A stretch of 64,000 bases of DNA from Rotaria sp. Silwood1 (Eukaryota > Rotifera > Eurotatoria > Philodinida > Philodinidae), in NCBI GenBank assembly GCA_905250075.1, contig CAJNOP010000003.1, forward strand, positions 3,452,833-3,516,832. Reading direction: 5' to 3'. The notes under the pieces are model-generated. The model made no database searches and was not told where the DNA came from. It saw only the letters and a list, made by a program, of their open reading frames with translations. Shown here one piece after another: positions 24,097 through 34,972 of the stretch (position 1 is the stretch's first letter; each line of letters starts with the position of its first letter). The position numbers were made by a program, and so were the translations under genes.

Positions 24097-25253
24097 TCAT
24101 TTCTTGGGTGGCAAGAAAAATGTGTCTACACGTGTCCAAGTATTCAATCCAATCTTATGACCATTTTCACCTGGCGGACGAGCAGCATGATATGTCAAAT
24201 AATCAACTTGTCCATACTCATCCATATTAAACCAAAAGACACTATTCCCAGGCAACGGACGAAATCGAATACCCAGTTCGGTCGATTTTTCATCACAAAT
24301 TAAAATATCACAAAATCGCTCATGTAATGATTTATTGAATCGAATATCAAGAAATTCCGTTTCACCTCTGGAACAATTAGCTTGAAGATAAGTAAAAAAT
24401 GTTGTTACTCGTTGACCACCATTTTTCATAAGATCCGAATGTGAGAACCAGTCGTAGTGAGGTTTAAACTAAAAAATGATAAATGTATATAAATAATGAT
24501 AATTGTCAATGCACAATGAGTGTTTTTTTTAGTATAAATTAAGCTTTATCCAAAAAAAGAACAAATTTTAGTTTTATCTTTTATAATTATTCGTCTAATT
24601 TATAATGCAAGGAACCCCAAAAAATGCGAACTAAAGCTTGGTTTTGTTTTTTATGTGTCAATTTTGATCGAAACAGGAAAAAAATTGTGATTCTCATCGC
24701 GAACCAAAAATTTGTGGTTCCTATAACGTTGTCACTCTGCCTGAGAGTGACAAATGGAATGTATATAAAATCCGATTCAAATTTGATGAAGTTATATCAC
24801 ACCTGTTGATCAGATGTATATCTCACTACTTGCAATGGTTCGATACATTCTACATCAACGTCACCTTGAAATTGTGCAAATCGTCGTTCGATGCACTCTA
24901 TAATAGATGTTTGATGACGACTGATATAAGCTGAACTTGACGTTCGAACTTCGTTAACGGAGTATGTTCCGTTGTCTTCATAGGTCATTGAAGGCTTAAA
25001 GAATGGCTCTCTAGTATATACACAATGAGATATATGTATAATAACATTCAGTATTTTTTATTTACGTCAATTGGATTAAATATTGAATTTCATTTTGAGT
25101 AAGAAACTGTTCAATATAGATAATCAATGGACTTCGTTCAATGATTCGAGTAATGTATCGATGGTGAGGACATTCGTGTTCATATTGAGACAGATCATAA
25201 TTATTATTAACTTCTGATACTTTACAAGCCTCCTTGCAAAAGTTTAACTCCAT
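24097..25253 (-). CDS. Prolyl 4-hydroxylase-like 2-oxoglutarate/Fe(II) oxygenase
   Basis: Three exons on the minus strand (25253-25066, 25010-24803, 24468-24097) join in frame to 255 residues. Exon 1 ends in an FLTQNEIQYLIQL segment typical of the start of the P4H domain; exon 2 has YSVNEVRTSSSAYISRHQT. The iron site is His136-x-Asp138 (FKPHYDWF) and His226 (YLTYHAARP); Lys237 (NGHKIGLNTW) is the expected 2-oxoglutarate ligand. All four are present. The family hydroxylates proline in collagen-like or other proteins using O2 and 2-oxoglutarate. No signal peptide or membrane anchor is seen at Met1, whereas many relatives have one, so an upstream exon may be missing or the enzyme may be cytosolic. 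The second intron (334 bp) is longer than the first (55 bp). Confidence 0.85.
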
Positions 25254-25898
25254 AGATTGATTTACTTGTTGTCAGATGTACGACTCAAGATCAGTCAGAT
25301 ATTCAATGATGACTTGAAGTCCGAATGCAGTTGCTTGGAAAATGGTCTTTCGAGATTGATAGACACTCAGAAAACAGCTAAAGGCAGTAAGTACAAAGAA
25401 TACTATTCGAAAAAAACAATGTATGTTAGACATTGTTATTTATCAAACAGGGATACCTTTAGATATACAACGCATAGATATATATATATATTATTGCCAC
25501 ATACGAGGATTGTAACCGTTATTGATCTTTACGCTTGACCTCTATGCTTTCTTTTATGTTTGTATGCTGAGTGCGTGTTAATTGTTGAATCTAAGTAAGT
25601 GAAAAAATTAATCACATTTCTTCGAAGCGACTATCAAGTCGGATTAGTGAGTTTTATCGAGAATATTACGAGTACAGATTGGGCCTGAGTCCAGGTTTGA
25701 GTACAAAAATTTCAGACTCGATGAGCTCAATCCTTCATTCTCCTACTCAATACAAAATGCTGCTACAAAATCAAAAAGCACAACAGAATTTCAACAAAAT
25801 ACTTATTCAATCAGCAGACTTGAAAAATATTCGCACACAGAACAAGGATAAATAAACCACCTATCCCTATGAAAAACAAAACTCTGCTAGAAATTCAA

Positions 25899-25917
25899 CC
25901 CCCCCCCCCCCCCCCCC
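25899..25917. repeat. Poly-C run
   Basis: Nineteen consecutive C residues followed by ACCCCC in AT-rich sequence; run length may be uncertain in the assembly. Confidence 0.85.
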
Positions 25918-28092
25918 ACCCCCATACACCTCTATTTTATTTTGCAGAATACGAGTGATTAGACGATACACTCAGCCTTCATGAATTAGATTACTGAGAA
26001 AACGTTTAAATTCTGTAGGATGTAACAGATTTCTGTCAAAACTCTGCCAAACTTTTTATATGTTCAATATAATTCTGTTCTCTTCACGTCTCCCTCACCT
26101 AATATGTTCCGTACCCCTAACAGCTACCAGAATTTTACTGTGAATTTTAAAAGTCCAGCAGAGTTTTGTCAGAATCCGGTTACATTCTGCAGAATCCAGA
26201 CTTCATTATACAACGAAGTAAACGATTCACTCTCCACTAATCGAAATTCCACTGAGAATTCAAAGAACATCAACAAAATTTCGACAGTATTTAAACTTCG
26301 CGTGCTGAAAAATAATTAAGTGCTGCTAGTATGAACAAAATTCAATCTGAATTTTGCTGAGTGTTTAGATTCTCGTCGAAATTTTGTATTCCACAAAAGA
26401 TAAGAACAATCATAGAGAAGCTGAGCAGATTTTAAAATAGGAGTTTTTGTTGTTTTAGACCATTTCATTGATAATGAACTAAGCTCTACTGTACAGAGTC
26501 CGTCGCCTTTCTCAGCACTTCTTACAATATTTGGAAACATAAATAGAAATCGGCTGAAATATAGGACAAATATAGGATGGCTCGGATGCCAAAGATATTC
26601 ACGCTTGCATGAATTGTTTATTGCTTGGCGCACTGCAGAGATGCATGGGCCATTGGGCAAAATAGTAATGGGATTGAGTAGGTAATAATCTTTATCAAGC
26701 AACAGAAACCAGCAGGGCATGGGATTAGAAGATTTACGAAGCGAGCCAACGGGGAACAACAAAACCATGTACCGTGCATCTTTGGTGAACGACGTTATTC
26801 GTTGTTAGTATTGGCAGTGTTGAGGCAATTAGCGAAAGAAAAACATTTGAACTCATAGAAAACAGCGCAAAACGAACTAGTATTGTCTAGTATGGCACAT
26901 GCTGTCCATCGGAAAGGTGAGAAAAGCAAAGGATTGTTTAAAGAAAATAAACAGCAGGTCGATTTGTTTGGCATAATATTCCTTCAAGAAAAACAGTAAG
27001 CATGCTTTTTTGTTTCACTGTTTGGCAGTTGATGTTCTTTGAACTTCGAGGATAAAGATGTCTCGCGAGGTTAAAAAATCGAAAAAACGTAGTAGCAGAC
27101 AATAGAAACCATAGATTAGTATATTATAGCTGTTGGTGAAAGATGCTTAACTCTTTCAAAGTTAAAGAAATCAAGAAGAAATGGTTAATAAAGACTTGAT
27201 GAAAAAGATAAGAATGATCTACATTTCCCTTCTATTTAATTCTTCAATTCTCCCTTCCAAGATGAAATGGACGATACAGTGAGGGCAGATAAAAGACGGT
27301 CTGCAATGACAAGTGAAATATCTTCCACTATTTCAAACACTCTCATTTCATAATGACACGTCGTTGTCAAGTACAAAACAAAAAACGAATCACTGGGTGC
27401 TAGTAGAGAAAGAACACTTCTCTTTCTTTATGTAAGAACAAAAAAATGATTTGTAAAAATAGAAGTAGAAACTATTCTGCAACTTAATGGATTTTTGTTG
27501 ATCAATCCATTAGTGGTGGAGAAGTGTGTAACGATTGCCGCAGCAACATCATTTCGGATGAACAAACGACACTAATGCACTCTATTGAGATACATGTTTA
27601 GAGAGGAGTTTTTCAAGCATGATTCTCACTTTGCAAATGATCTCTTTCAACTCCGCGATGATACTTTTTAAAACTCTGATTTCACCACAGTTTGATGATT
27701 TCAATCACTGGATCCTGCAGGAAGCGACAATTCTTTCCAATATTTACCGTCGTTTCCATGTTGAAATAGACAAGAATCGATTGGCAATATACACAAAGCA
27801 TGGAAAAAGTATTCCAGTCGAAATATTACAGTATTCGAAACCGTTATTTTTCAAAAAATTTTCTGCCACCAGAACACGAAAGGAACTTCGACATGTCCTC
27901 CTGAAAAATTATCGGAACTTTTTCATATTCACCAAGAAATTCGTGAAAACCAAACGTATTTGTTAGGAACGTAACATCGGGTGAAGAATTTTTCAAGACT
28001 TCTTAGAGATTATTGAAACCATTGGATTTTACATGTTTCTTAATCCACTTACCTGACGGCTATTCCAGTACAGGACTTTCCAAGGATCGAGA

Positions 28093-28195
28093 CGGGCGTG
28101 GGTGTAGGCGTGTGTATACGAAAGCACGACTATTGTGTGAAAGATATGTGTGTGCAAGACAATTGTGTGCAAGGTAAATGTGTGTATAAACTTTT
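28093..28195. repeat. GT-rich block of the dispersed family
   Basis: It begins 'cgggcgtgggtgtaggcgtg' and continues with repeated 'tgtgtgcaag/tgtgtgaaag' words. The AC-rich partner half is lacking or lost. Confidence 0.45.
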
Positions 28196-28359
28196 TTGTG
28201 TAAATAAATTCTTTTTTGTCAAAAAATGAATGTCATTCAACACAGAAAAAAGTACTAAAAATAACAAAAATAAATAAACCAACGCGCATAAATCAATAAA
28301 CAATTATAATATAAATGCATGAGCGAATGGCTTTCAACTTTTCCATATTATCATTCGCT

Positions 28360-29720
28360 GAATATTCTAAGATTCATAAAATCCTGGATGCTGTACATTG
28401 AGTTTTATCTCATCTTTAGTTTTGGTACGAGGCTTGTTACAAATTGAGAAATCTCACCATCTAAGTACGATTGCTCTGTTTGAAGATTACTCAAAAAATG
28501 CCAAGAGCCAAAAAATGTGCTGAATCCACAATGTTATTAAGTTGTCGATGCTACTCTTCGACAGTGTTGTATGTATATAATGGAATTGATTCCTTAACAA
28601 ATAGTGTTAACTTCAAAATGTGAATGTGAACCTTAGAATTGTTCTTCTATTGCGACTTCGAAATCGACCAATGTACTAATCTTCAAAACAATTGCAAAGT
28701 GGATCAAGATCTGGCATTTGTAAGACACTAATATCTTCAAATACTGCGAAGACATCATTTAACTCTGAAAAAGCTAATCCAGGAAGCACGCGTACTGCAT
28801 GTGCATATTCTTCATTGTTTTCATAGTAGTTGTAAGCTCTGTTTATTGAACTTGCTGATAAATATTTTGTGTTAGGTGAAAACAACAATCATGAACGCTT
28901 GATTGAGGCCAACATGAACTAACAGTTTTCGCAGCTGCAGATTCAAAATCAATAAGAATAGTCTTAAAATTGAACAGTGGTCTTAATGATATAATAGCCT
29001 GATAAATATTTTGGTAATTTTCTTCGGTTTTATGAGGCATAAGAATATAAGCCACTGGAATAATATTTCTTTGTATTGATCCATGGATTGAGTAAAGTTG
29101 GTAAAAGAGTTCAGCGATGACCGTGAAAGTACCATCCATATATACTTCCATATATGATTGAAGAAGATCACGTTATTGGTTCGTTGCAAATATCAAAAAC
29201 CGATCCGAATCTTGGTTTCTTGAATCGTATTGAAGTAATTGTTCATTTTTCCTTGTAAGAGCAAATGAGCGAATATTATGTATGTCTCATATTGACCGAG
29301 ACTTCGGTGAAAAATTTAGATTTGCAGCTCGTTGTCAGCAAACTGTGCGTTTCATGTTGTTGATAAGCGGAAGGTGGCTTAACACTCCAGCAGATACTGT
29401 GGAGACTACTGTAGAAACAATTGACTGTTTGGCCATTGTTGTTTTAGACATGGTGCGCATCTTAGCACGACATCGACGAATTTCATCTACACTCGAATCC
29501 AGAACATAATTGTGATCGCCAACTCGATGACAAATTATGTAGTTAGTTGTATGCAATCTAGCTTTACATGTCTGTTTGTTACATTGCGCACGTCACGGAG
29601 TCCATTTTTATTATCATACGTACATCCTTGAATGTAATCGAAGCCATTTTCTATCACAACTGACTTTCCTTTTCCAATTTTAGAAAATACAACAGACATG
29701 ATGTGCTTGTGCTTTCAATT
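28360..29720 (-). pseudogene. FLYWCH/MULE transposase-type gene relic
   Basis: Read on the minus strand, an FLYWCH-like start (MSVVFSKIGKGKSVV, then TNRHVKLDCI and HRVGDHNYVLD) is followed by HNIRSFALTRKNEQLLQYDS. Then comes the MULE transposase core at 28843-29151: YMDGTFTVIAELFYQLYSIH, PVAYILMPHKTEENY and TILIDFESAAAK, the last two supplying the usual acidic residues. After 28676 the frame continues through a stop as YIGRFRSRNRR, and near 28460 SNLQTEQSYLDGEISQFVTS. At least three frame changes and several stops interrupt it. Such proteins are abundant in bdelloids and derive from Mutator-like transposons. No terminal repeats were recognised. Confidence 0.72.
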
Positions 29721-30441
29721 TGACTTCTACGAGAGTGACTTAAAGCGCTATAAACGAATTACGTCTTCTTATTTTCTCGTCTTATAAATACATTTAAGAA
29801 AAAAATGATGATTTACACCCTATTATGAATCTTTATATAATTCGTGTAAATTAAAGAAAAGATCATTTTTTTTCAGTGTGCTCATAATTGTCTTACACAC
29901 CATAGTCGTAGATCGGGAGTGTGAGAAATGGCAATAGGTACCCACACTTATACTCATATCCTCAATCTGGGCAACTTCTCATATGTTACTCTTATGAATA
30001 TTGTAAAATTCATACAACTCTGTGAATTCTATCATGCTTAAGATCTATATTCAATGATTCTCGTTTATTTGTTTTTTTATTTCAAGCGATGATAGATGAT
30101 GGATGGAAATTCTATCGAATTTTATGGTGAATTGACAATAACCTAATTTGAATACTTATTTTTTTCATCACAAATCAAATATATACCGTTAACTATTATT
30201 TTATTCGTTTTGTGAGTGATCAAATTGAAGCCATTGGAAAAGAAGTTAGCATTATACATTGCGAGTATGTTTAAGACAAATCAACAATAAATTGAATACT
30301 TAATAGTATTAGAGATTCTACCGTGTCATCTGTGTATTGTCTATGGTCATATCTCTTACCATGAAAGCTACTATAGCATCAATTGAATCTTCTTATTTAC
30401 TATGAATAGCCAACATCAAAATGATATCTTATCTTTTAAGT
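29721..30441. other. Intergenic stretch, no gene seen
   Basis: AT-rich sequence with one GT/AC quasi-palindrome (29911-29973) and no plausible exon. Confidence 0.5.
29911..29973. repeat. GT/AC quasi-palindrome, degenerate
   Basis: 'gatcgggagtgtgag' is followed by 'ggtacccacacttatactca', a poorly preserved member of the dispersed family. Confidence 0.4.
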
Positions 30442-31459
30442 CTAAATGCGTATCACAACTCGACATGAAATTAGAAAAAAAATGATCAGAATTGGCATGC
30501 TTTTAACATTTGCTTTATTTTGTGGAATGGCTACCATACCATCATCACCCACAATTGACTGAATCCATTTGATATAAACGCTTACTCGTGTATAAACAGT
30601 AGCATAGTTAGGTAATGCACATCCACGACCATACGAAGTTATACCTGCGAGCAACCATAGTTGTTCTTTTTCGGAATAGTGCATTAATGGACCACCTGAA
30701 TCACCTTGACATGTACCTTTAAGCAACAAATAATGCTACTTTTTGGTAAGACATTATACCACATTACTTACCTTTCCCTCCACCATTTACTGCAGCACAA
30801 AACTGAAGTTTGATATTTTCGATTAAATTTTTACACATTTTTTCCGTATCTTCAATGGTTTTAACTGTCACCTGTCTGAGAGTGTTAGGTGAGCTACCAC
30901 CTGAACAATTACGCCCCCAACCAATGGCCACAAGTGGTTTGTTGACAATAGGATATCGAAGTTGTTCGGATTCGGACATAGATGGTATGCAAATTTTGGC
31001 AACATTGAAATCGCTAAAATTTATTGGCTTACTAAGATATAGAATAGCAATATCGTTTTCATCGGTTTTTGGGTTATAATTAGGATGAATAAAAATTTTC
31101 GACAATCGAAGTCTTTGACCTTCTGTACTATTTAGTGTGTCTGTACCTACAACGACTGATAACATACTAGTTGTGGGTACCATCTCTGTAACGCAATGAG
31201 CTGCTGTAAGTACGTAATAGCTAGAGAGAATATTGCCGCCACACATGTTACTTGCAGACGAAATACGCAATGATGCAGCCCAACCCCAACTATGACTAGC
31301 GGCCGTTTCACCCCCAACAATTCTTGCATTGATATTTGTATTGAATTGTGAACAACCACATGAAGCAGTCTTATTACATGGGAACACAATTGCTTGTACT
31401 GAATATCGACTAAGATAAATGCATACGACAAGAAAGACAAAAGTAGATGGATGGATCAT
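30442..31459 (-). CDS. Secreted S1-family serine protease
   Basis: Two exons on the minus strand (31459-30772, 30716-30442) with a 55-bp intron give 320 residues. A signal peptide covers residues 1-23, followed by a short propeptide ending R46 before IVGG (47-50), so trypsin-like activation is expected. The catalytic triad is His88 (TAAHC), Asp136 (ENDIAIL) and Ser236 (CQGDSGGP). By alignment to chymotrypsin numbering, position 189 is Gly rather than the Asp of trypsin, 216 is Gly and 226 is Thr, so cleavage after Lys/Arg is unlikely; an elastase- or chymotrypsin-like preference is more probable. The C-terminus carries an extra hydrophobic tail (PILIIFFLISCRVVI) that could be a membrane or GPI-anchor signal. 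Confidence 0.9.
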
Positions 31460-32737
31460 ATGGCTTTAATCTTGCTGTGTTATCCTGTGATATAGGAAAG
31501 ATTTTATGAATCTTGTGTGTATTTAAATACTGGGGAATAACCAACATACACCTATGAAACGTTGTTGCAATGAAACAAGCATTTGCTATATTTATCTGCA
31601 TTATCATTAACTACGTGTTTCAATGGTATTATTAACGTCAATTATTATCTTACAGGTGTATTCAACAGATATTTTATTTTTAATATACTCGTGATAGAAA
31701 AATTCTTGTTGGTGTTTTGTACTGAAGAAAAAACAAATTCAAATAAATGTACGTTTTTTTCACTTGAGTTCAATTCTTATTAAATGAAAAACCATATATC
31801 ATTTCCAATGATAAGATAAGAATCGTTCTTATTTATTACTATTTAGAAAACAAATATTGTTAAAGTTCTTCTTTCACTATCGAAACAATATCTGCATCAT
31901 GTTAGAAATATTTGAAAAAAATCTACTATGTCCTAATAAAAAGACAGTTTCTAATTCAAAATGCCTATTTCGATGAATCTTTTTTTATGATTTCTGCATT
32001 GTATTTATGAATAAATACAGATTCTAAGTATTAACTAAACATTATGAATCATAAAAGACGAAGAGAATTTTTTTTTTGTATTTTATTTTAATTGTTTTTT
32101 TCTAATTGTTAGAACAGACATAATGAAGCTCTAATTCATATTACTTTGCCAATTTTCATTGATTGAAATAGTATACAGCCTGGTTATTTATTTAAAAAAA
32201 AAGTTTTATTTATATTTCTATACAAACAACTTATGAATTTCGTCTATGAATATTCATCGATTGGAATGCGTAAGAAAGTATGCATGAATATAATTGTACA
32301 ATTTAGTTATTATTTAATTTTGCATGTCAATAGTTCATGTGTTCCAAATAATTTGTTACTAACCATTGATTCAACCACTTGTTCCACATTGGCACCAGTC
32401 CGCCTGTGTTATATGGCATCTGTCATCGATAGAAAAAAGAATGGCCCACAAAAGAAAACGATGCCATTTGAGTTCTGATTCTCCGTTCTTTTTTTTTTCT
32501 TCTCATTACATATTGACCTTTTTCTTTTGTTCATACTACAATACAGTCCATCAATTTACACCCAACGATCATAAAAAGAATAGAATCAACTATTCACCTG
32601 TATACAAATGTAAGAGGTCATATATTGATAACCTTTTATCAAGGAGCAATGAAGTAAAATAAAGTTCATAAGATTTTATTTTTTATATATTCATTGATAT
32701 TAAACAATAATAGAACGAAACAAGAAAAACAAAGTTC
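31460..32737. other. Intergenic stretch
   Basis: Spacer between the S1 protease 5' end and the IFT27 3' end. Open frames at 32233-32478 and 32366-32662 are unrecognised and overlap each other; no gene is called. Confidence 0.5.
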
Positions 32738-34621
32738 CTAATTAGTTTCACGTCCCATTTTTTCCAATGTTCGAATACGTTTTCGATACCGACTTACAAA
32801 TTCACTTGCTAAATATTTAAAAATTTCTGCTATGCCTTTATTATCTTTCTAAAATATAAATAATGAAAAAAAAGTAGCAAAAGAAAATCTTCAAATCATC
32901 GAAAGAATTCAACTTACAGCTGAACATTCAAAAAATTCCATTTTTCGACTAGTTGCCAATTGTTTACCTTCTTGTGTTGAAACTGCTCGATAACTTTCTT
33001 TATCCTTTTTATTGCCAACTAAAACACCTAAACATAATAAAAACAAGAATTTATTGTAAAAGAAAAAAAGGATTCGTTTTTCAATTCCTAACCAAATACA
33101 TTATGATCACCACGTGATTGACTTAATTCTTCAAGCCACATAGCACAATTTTTAAATGAATTTCGATTAGTTATGTCATATACAATACAATACATATCCA
33201 TAGTTACCCACTGAATTCAAATAAATATATATTTTTGTAGATTATATTTTTAATAACAAACATACCACATCTTTTAATGAATCAAGATAAATAGAATTAC
33301 CAGAACTATCAAATAAAAAAAATTCCTAGAAATACATAAATACATGTATTACGTCAAATATATTATTGAAATTGGATATATATATACGAACCACAGTATC
33401 ATCACTATCTGGTACGCGAATTTGTTTGAGAACAAGATCAGCCGTGCTTGTCTATAATAGTTAAATTCTACATTTTTGTGAACATAAATGAATTGAAAAA
33501 GAAGAGCATTCATTCTTTCCCTCCTCCTTTGTGTAACTCTATATTTGCTCTTCAAGAATTCATTTTTTGGTTGTTATTTTGAAAAATTTCCACCGTAACT
33601 GAAGACCAACAACAAATTCATAAAATATGAAATGAATGTTGGAACAGTACATCTCCATATGAAAAGAAAACTTATATACAAAAAGGATTGTTTTTTTTTA
33701 AAGAATTTTTCGTTTTAATAAAATGATTATGTTTTGATGCTAATAACTGTTCAATTCTGTTTCTAGTGTGTTGTATTTTGTTGCTCGTTGGTAACGAAAA
33801 CGAATTCAAATATATGAAATAACAAAACTAATCAGTACGGTACCAAAGCTAGACATACGACAGGACGCTCCTACTATTTTAGTTTTGTATCATTTGTGTT
33901 ATCGAATATTTTTTTTCATTGTTCTATTTTTTATAGTTATTTCCTGTGATGAACGTGTCATTAAAATGTTTCTCTGTTTTACTGTATGTATAATATTGAT
34001 CATTATCGAAATTTTTTATTGTTGTATGTGAAAGTGATATGAAATAAATTAACTATAAGAAATAATTAATAAACTGATATGTATTCTGGTGATTACAAGT
34101 TCAAATACAGATTCTTACTATCATGTCTTGTATTATACCGGGCTCTATCTGGCACATTATTTTACAAAAAATAAGGTATATGACTATTGTACGGATATTT
34201 TAACAATAGTAAAAATTTTGAAATTATTAAAATATGTTTTATATATGTACTTAAACTGTGAACGCCATAGGATCATGGCCTGAAAATTTCAGATCATAAT
34301 ACTTTTTCGTTAATTTAGTAACGTTTTTCAACTCGATCTATCGCAAAAGATTCTGGTGTATTTTTCTTGACTCTCCTTTCACACATGACGATCTGCATGA
34401 GAGAGTGACTGACGCTGAACTTAGATCTGCATATATTGACAAGAGAAACTTACACAATTATATGTTTTAGGAAATGCTGTTGCATCGTTACCAGCAACAT
34501 GGCATATAGCTGTTTTGCCAACAGTCATATCGCCTAAAATATCCATAATATATCTTTTATGCTCATTAAAATTGATAAATCACTAACCAGCAAGAACTAA
34601 TTTTCCATGGAGAAGTACCAT
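32738..34621 (-). CDS. IFT27: Intraflagellar transport protein 27 (Rab-like GTPase)
   Basis: Seven exons on the minus strand: 34621-34588, 34533-34454, 33451-33392, 33325-33266, 33210-33093, 33027-32918, 32848-32738. They give 190 residues, close to the 186 of human IFT27. The P-loop is GDMTVGKT (12-19), the switch II position is LFDSSGN (the catalytic Gln of Rabs is absent, as in IFT27), and the guanine motif is VLVGNKKD. Phrases such as DLVLKQIRVPDSDDTVEFFL and FFECSAKDNKG follow IFT27 rather than ordinary Rabs. IFT27 pairs with IFT25 in the IFT-B complex and helps export cargo from cilia. Intron 2 is 1.0 kb; the others are short. It lies head to head with dynactin subunit 1. Confidence 0.88.
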
Positions 34622-34943
34622 TTTTCTTTTTTATTGTTTAAATAGAGTAATATTCTGTAAAAGAATAAGCAGAAGTAAACCATTATGTTATCATGATAGT
34701 TAGCAATGACCTTTATTAGTTATATTAGTATTAGGTGATTGTTATATTTCTATATTTTGAAATAATCAAGATAGATTAATCAATATTGCAATAATTTAAT
34801 GCTTTATTTTTAATTAAAAATGGATTCTAGTGACAACTGTATGAAATATGATTGGTCAAAAAAATATATCGATGAATCAATCGAATTTATTAGCGATTCA
34901 ATAAACAGTCATCATACATTTATTTGTCATTTTCGTCTCAAAA
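34622..34943. promoter_or_regulatory. Probable bidirectional promoter of IFT27 and DCTN1
   Basis: Only 322 bp separate the two start codons, which point away from each other, so both promoters must lie here or overlap the leaders. A CCAAT-type word in reverse ('gattggtcaa', about 34850) is visible; no TATA box is clear. Confidence 0.5.
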
Positions 34944-34972
34944 ATGGCTTCCCCAAGTTCATTTCATCTTGA
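34820..34972 (+). other. Possible upstream ORF overlapping the DCTN1 start
   Basis: An ATG at 34820 opens a 50-codon frame (MDSSDNCMKYDWSKKYIDES and on) ending at a TGA at 34970-34972. It overlaps the DCTN1 start codon (34944) in another frame. If the transcript includes it, it would reduce initiation at DCTN1. It matters only if transcription starts upstream of 34820. Confidence 0.3.

Larger units (their letters stand above)
25254..28359. other. Gene-free stretch
   Basis: No recognised gene. Open frames at 26316-26768 (minus, 150 codons) and 27619-27966 (plus, 115 codons) resemble nothing I know. Between about 25740 and 26400 the words 'aaattctg' and 'cagaattt' recur often in both orientations, suggesting an old short-repeat tract. 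A poly-C run lies at 25899-25917. Confidence 0.45.

Noticed and set aside
26316-26768. 150-codon minus-strand frame
   Set aside because: No recognisable domain, no splice or promoter context, and it overlaps a tract of short degenerate repeats.
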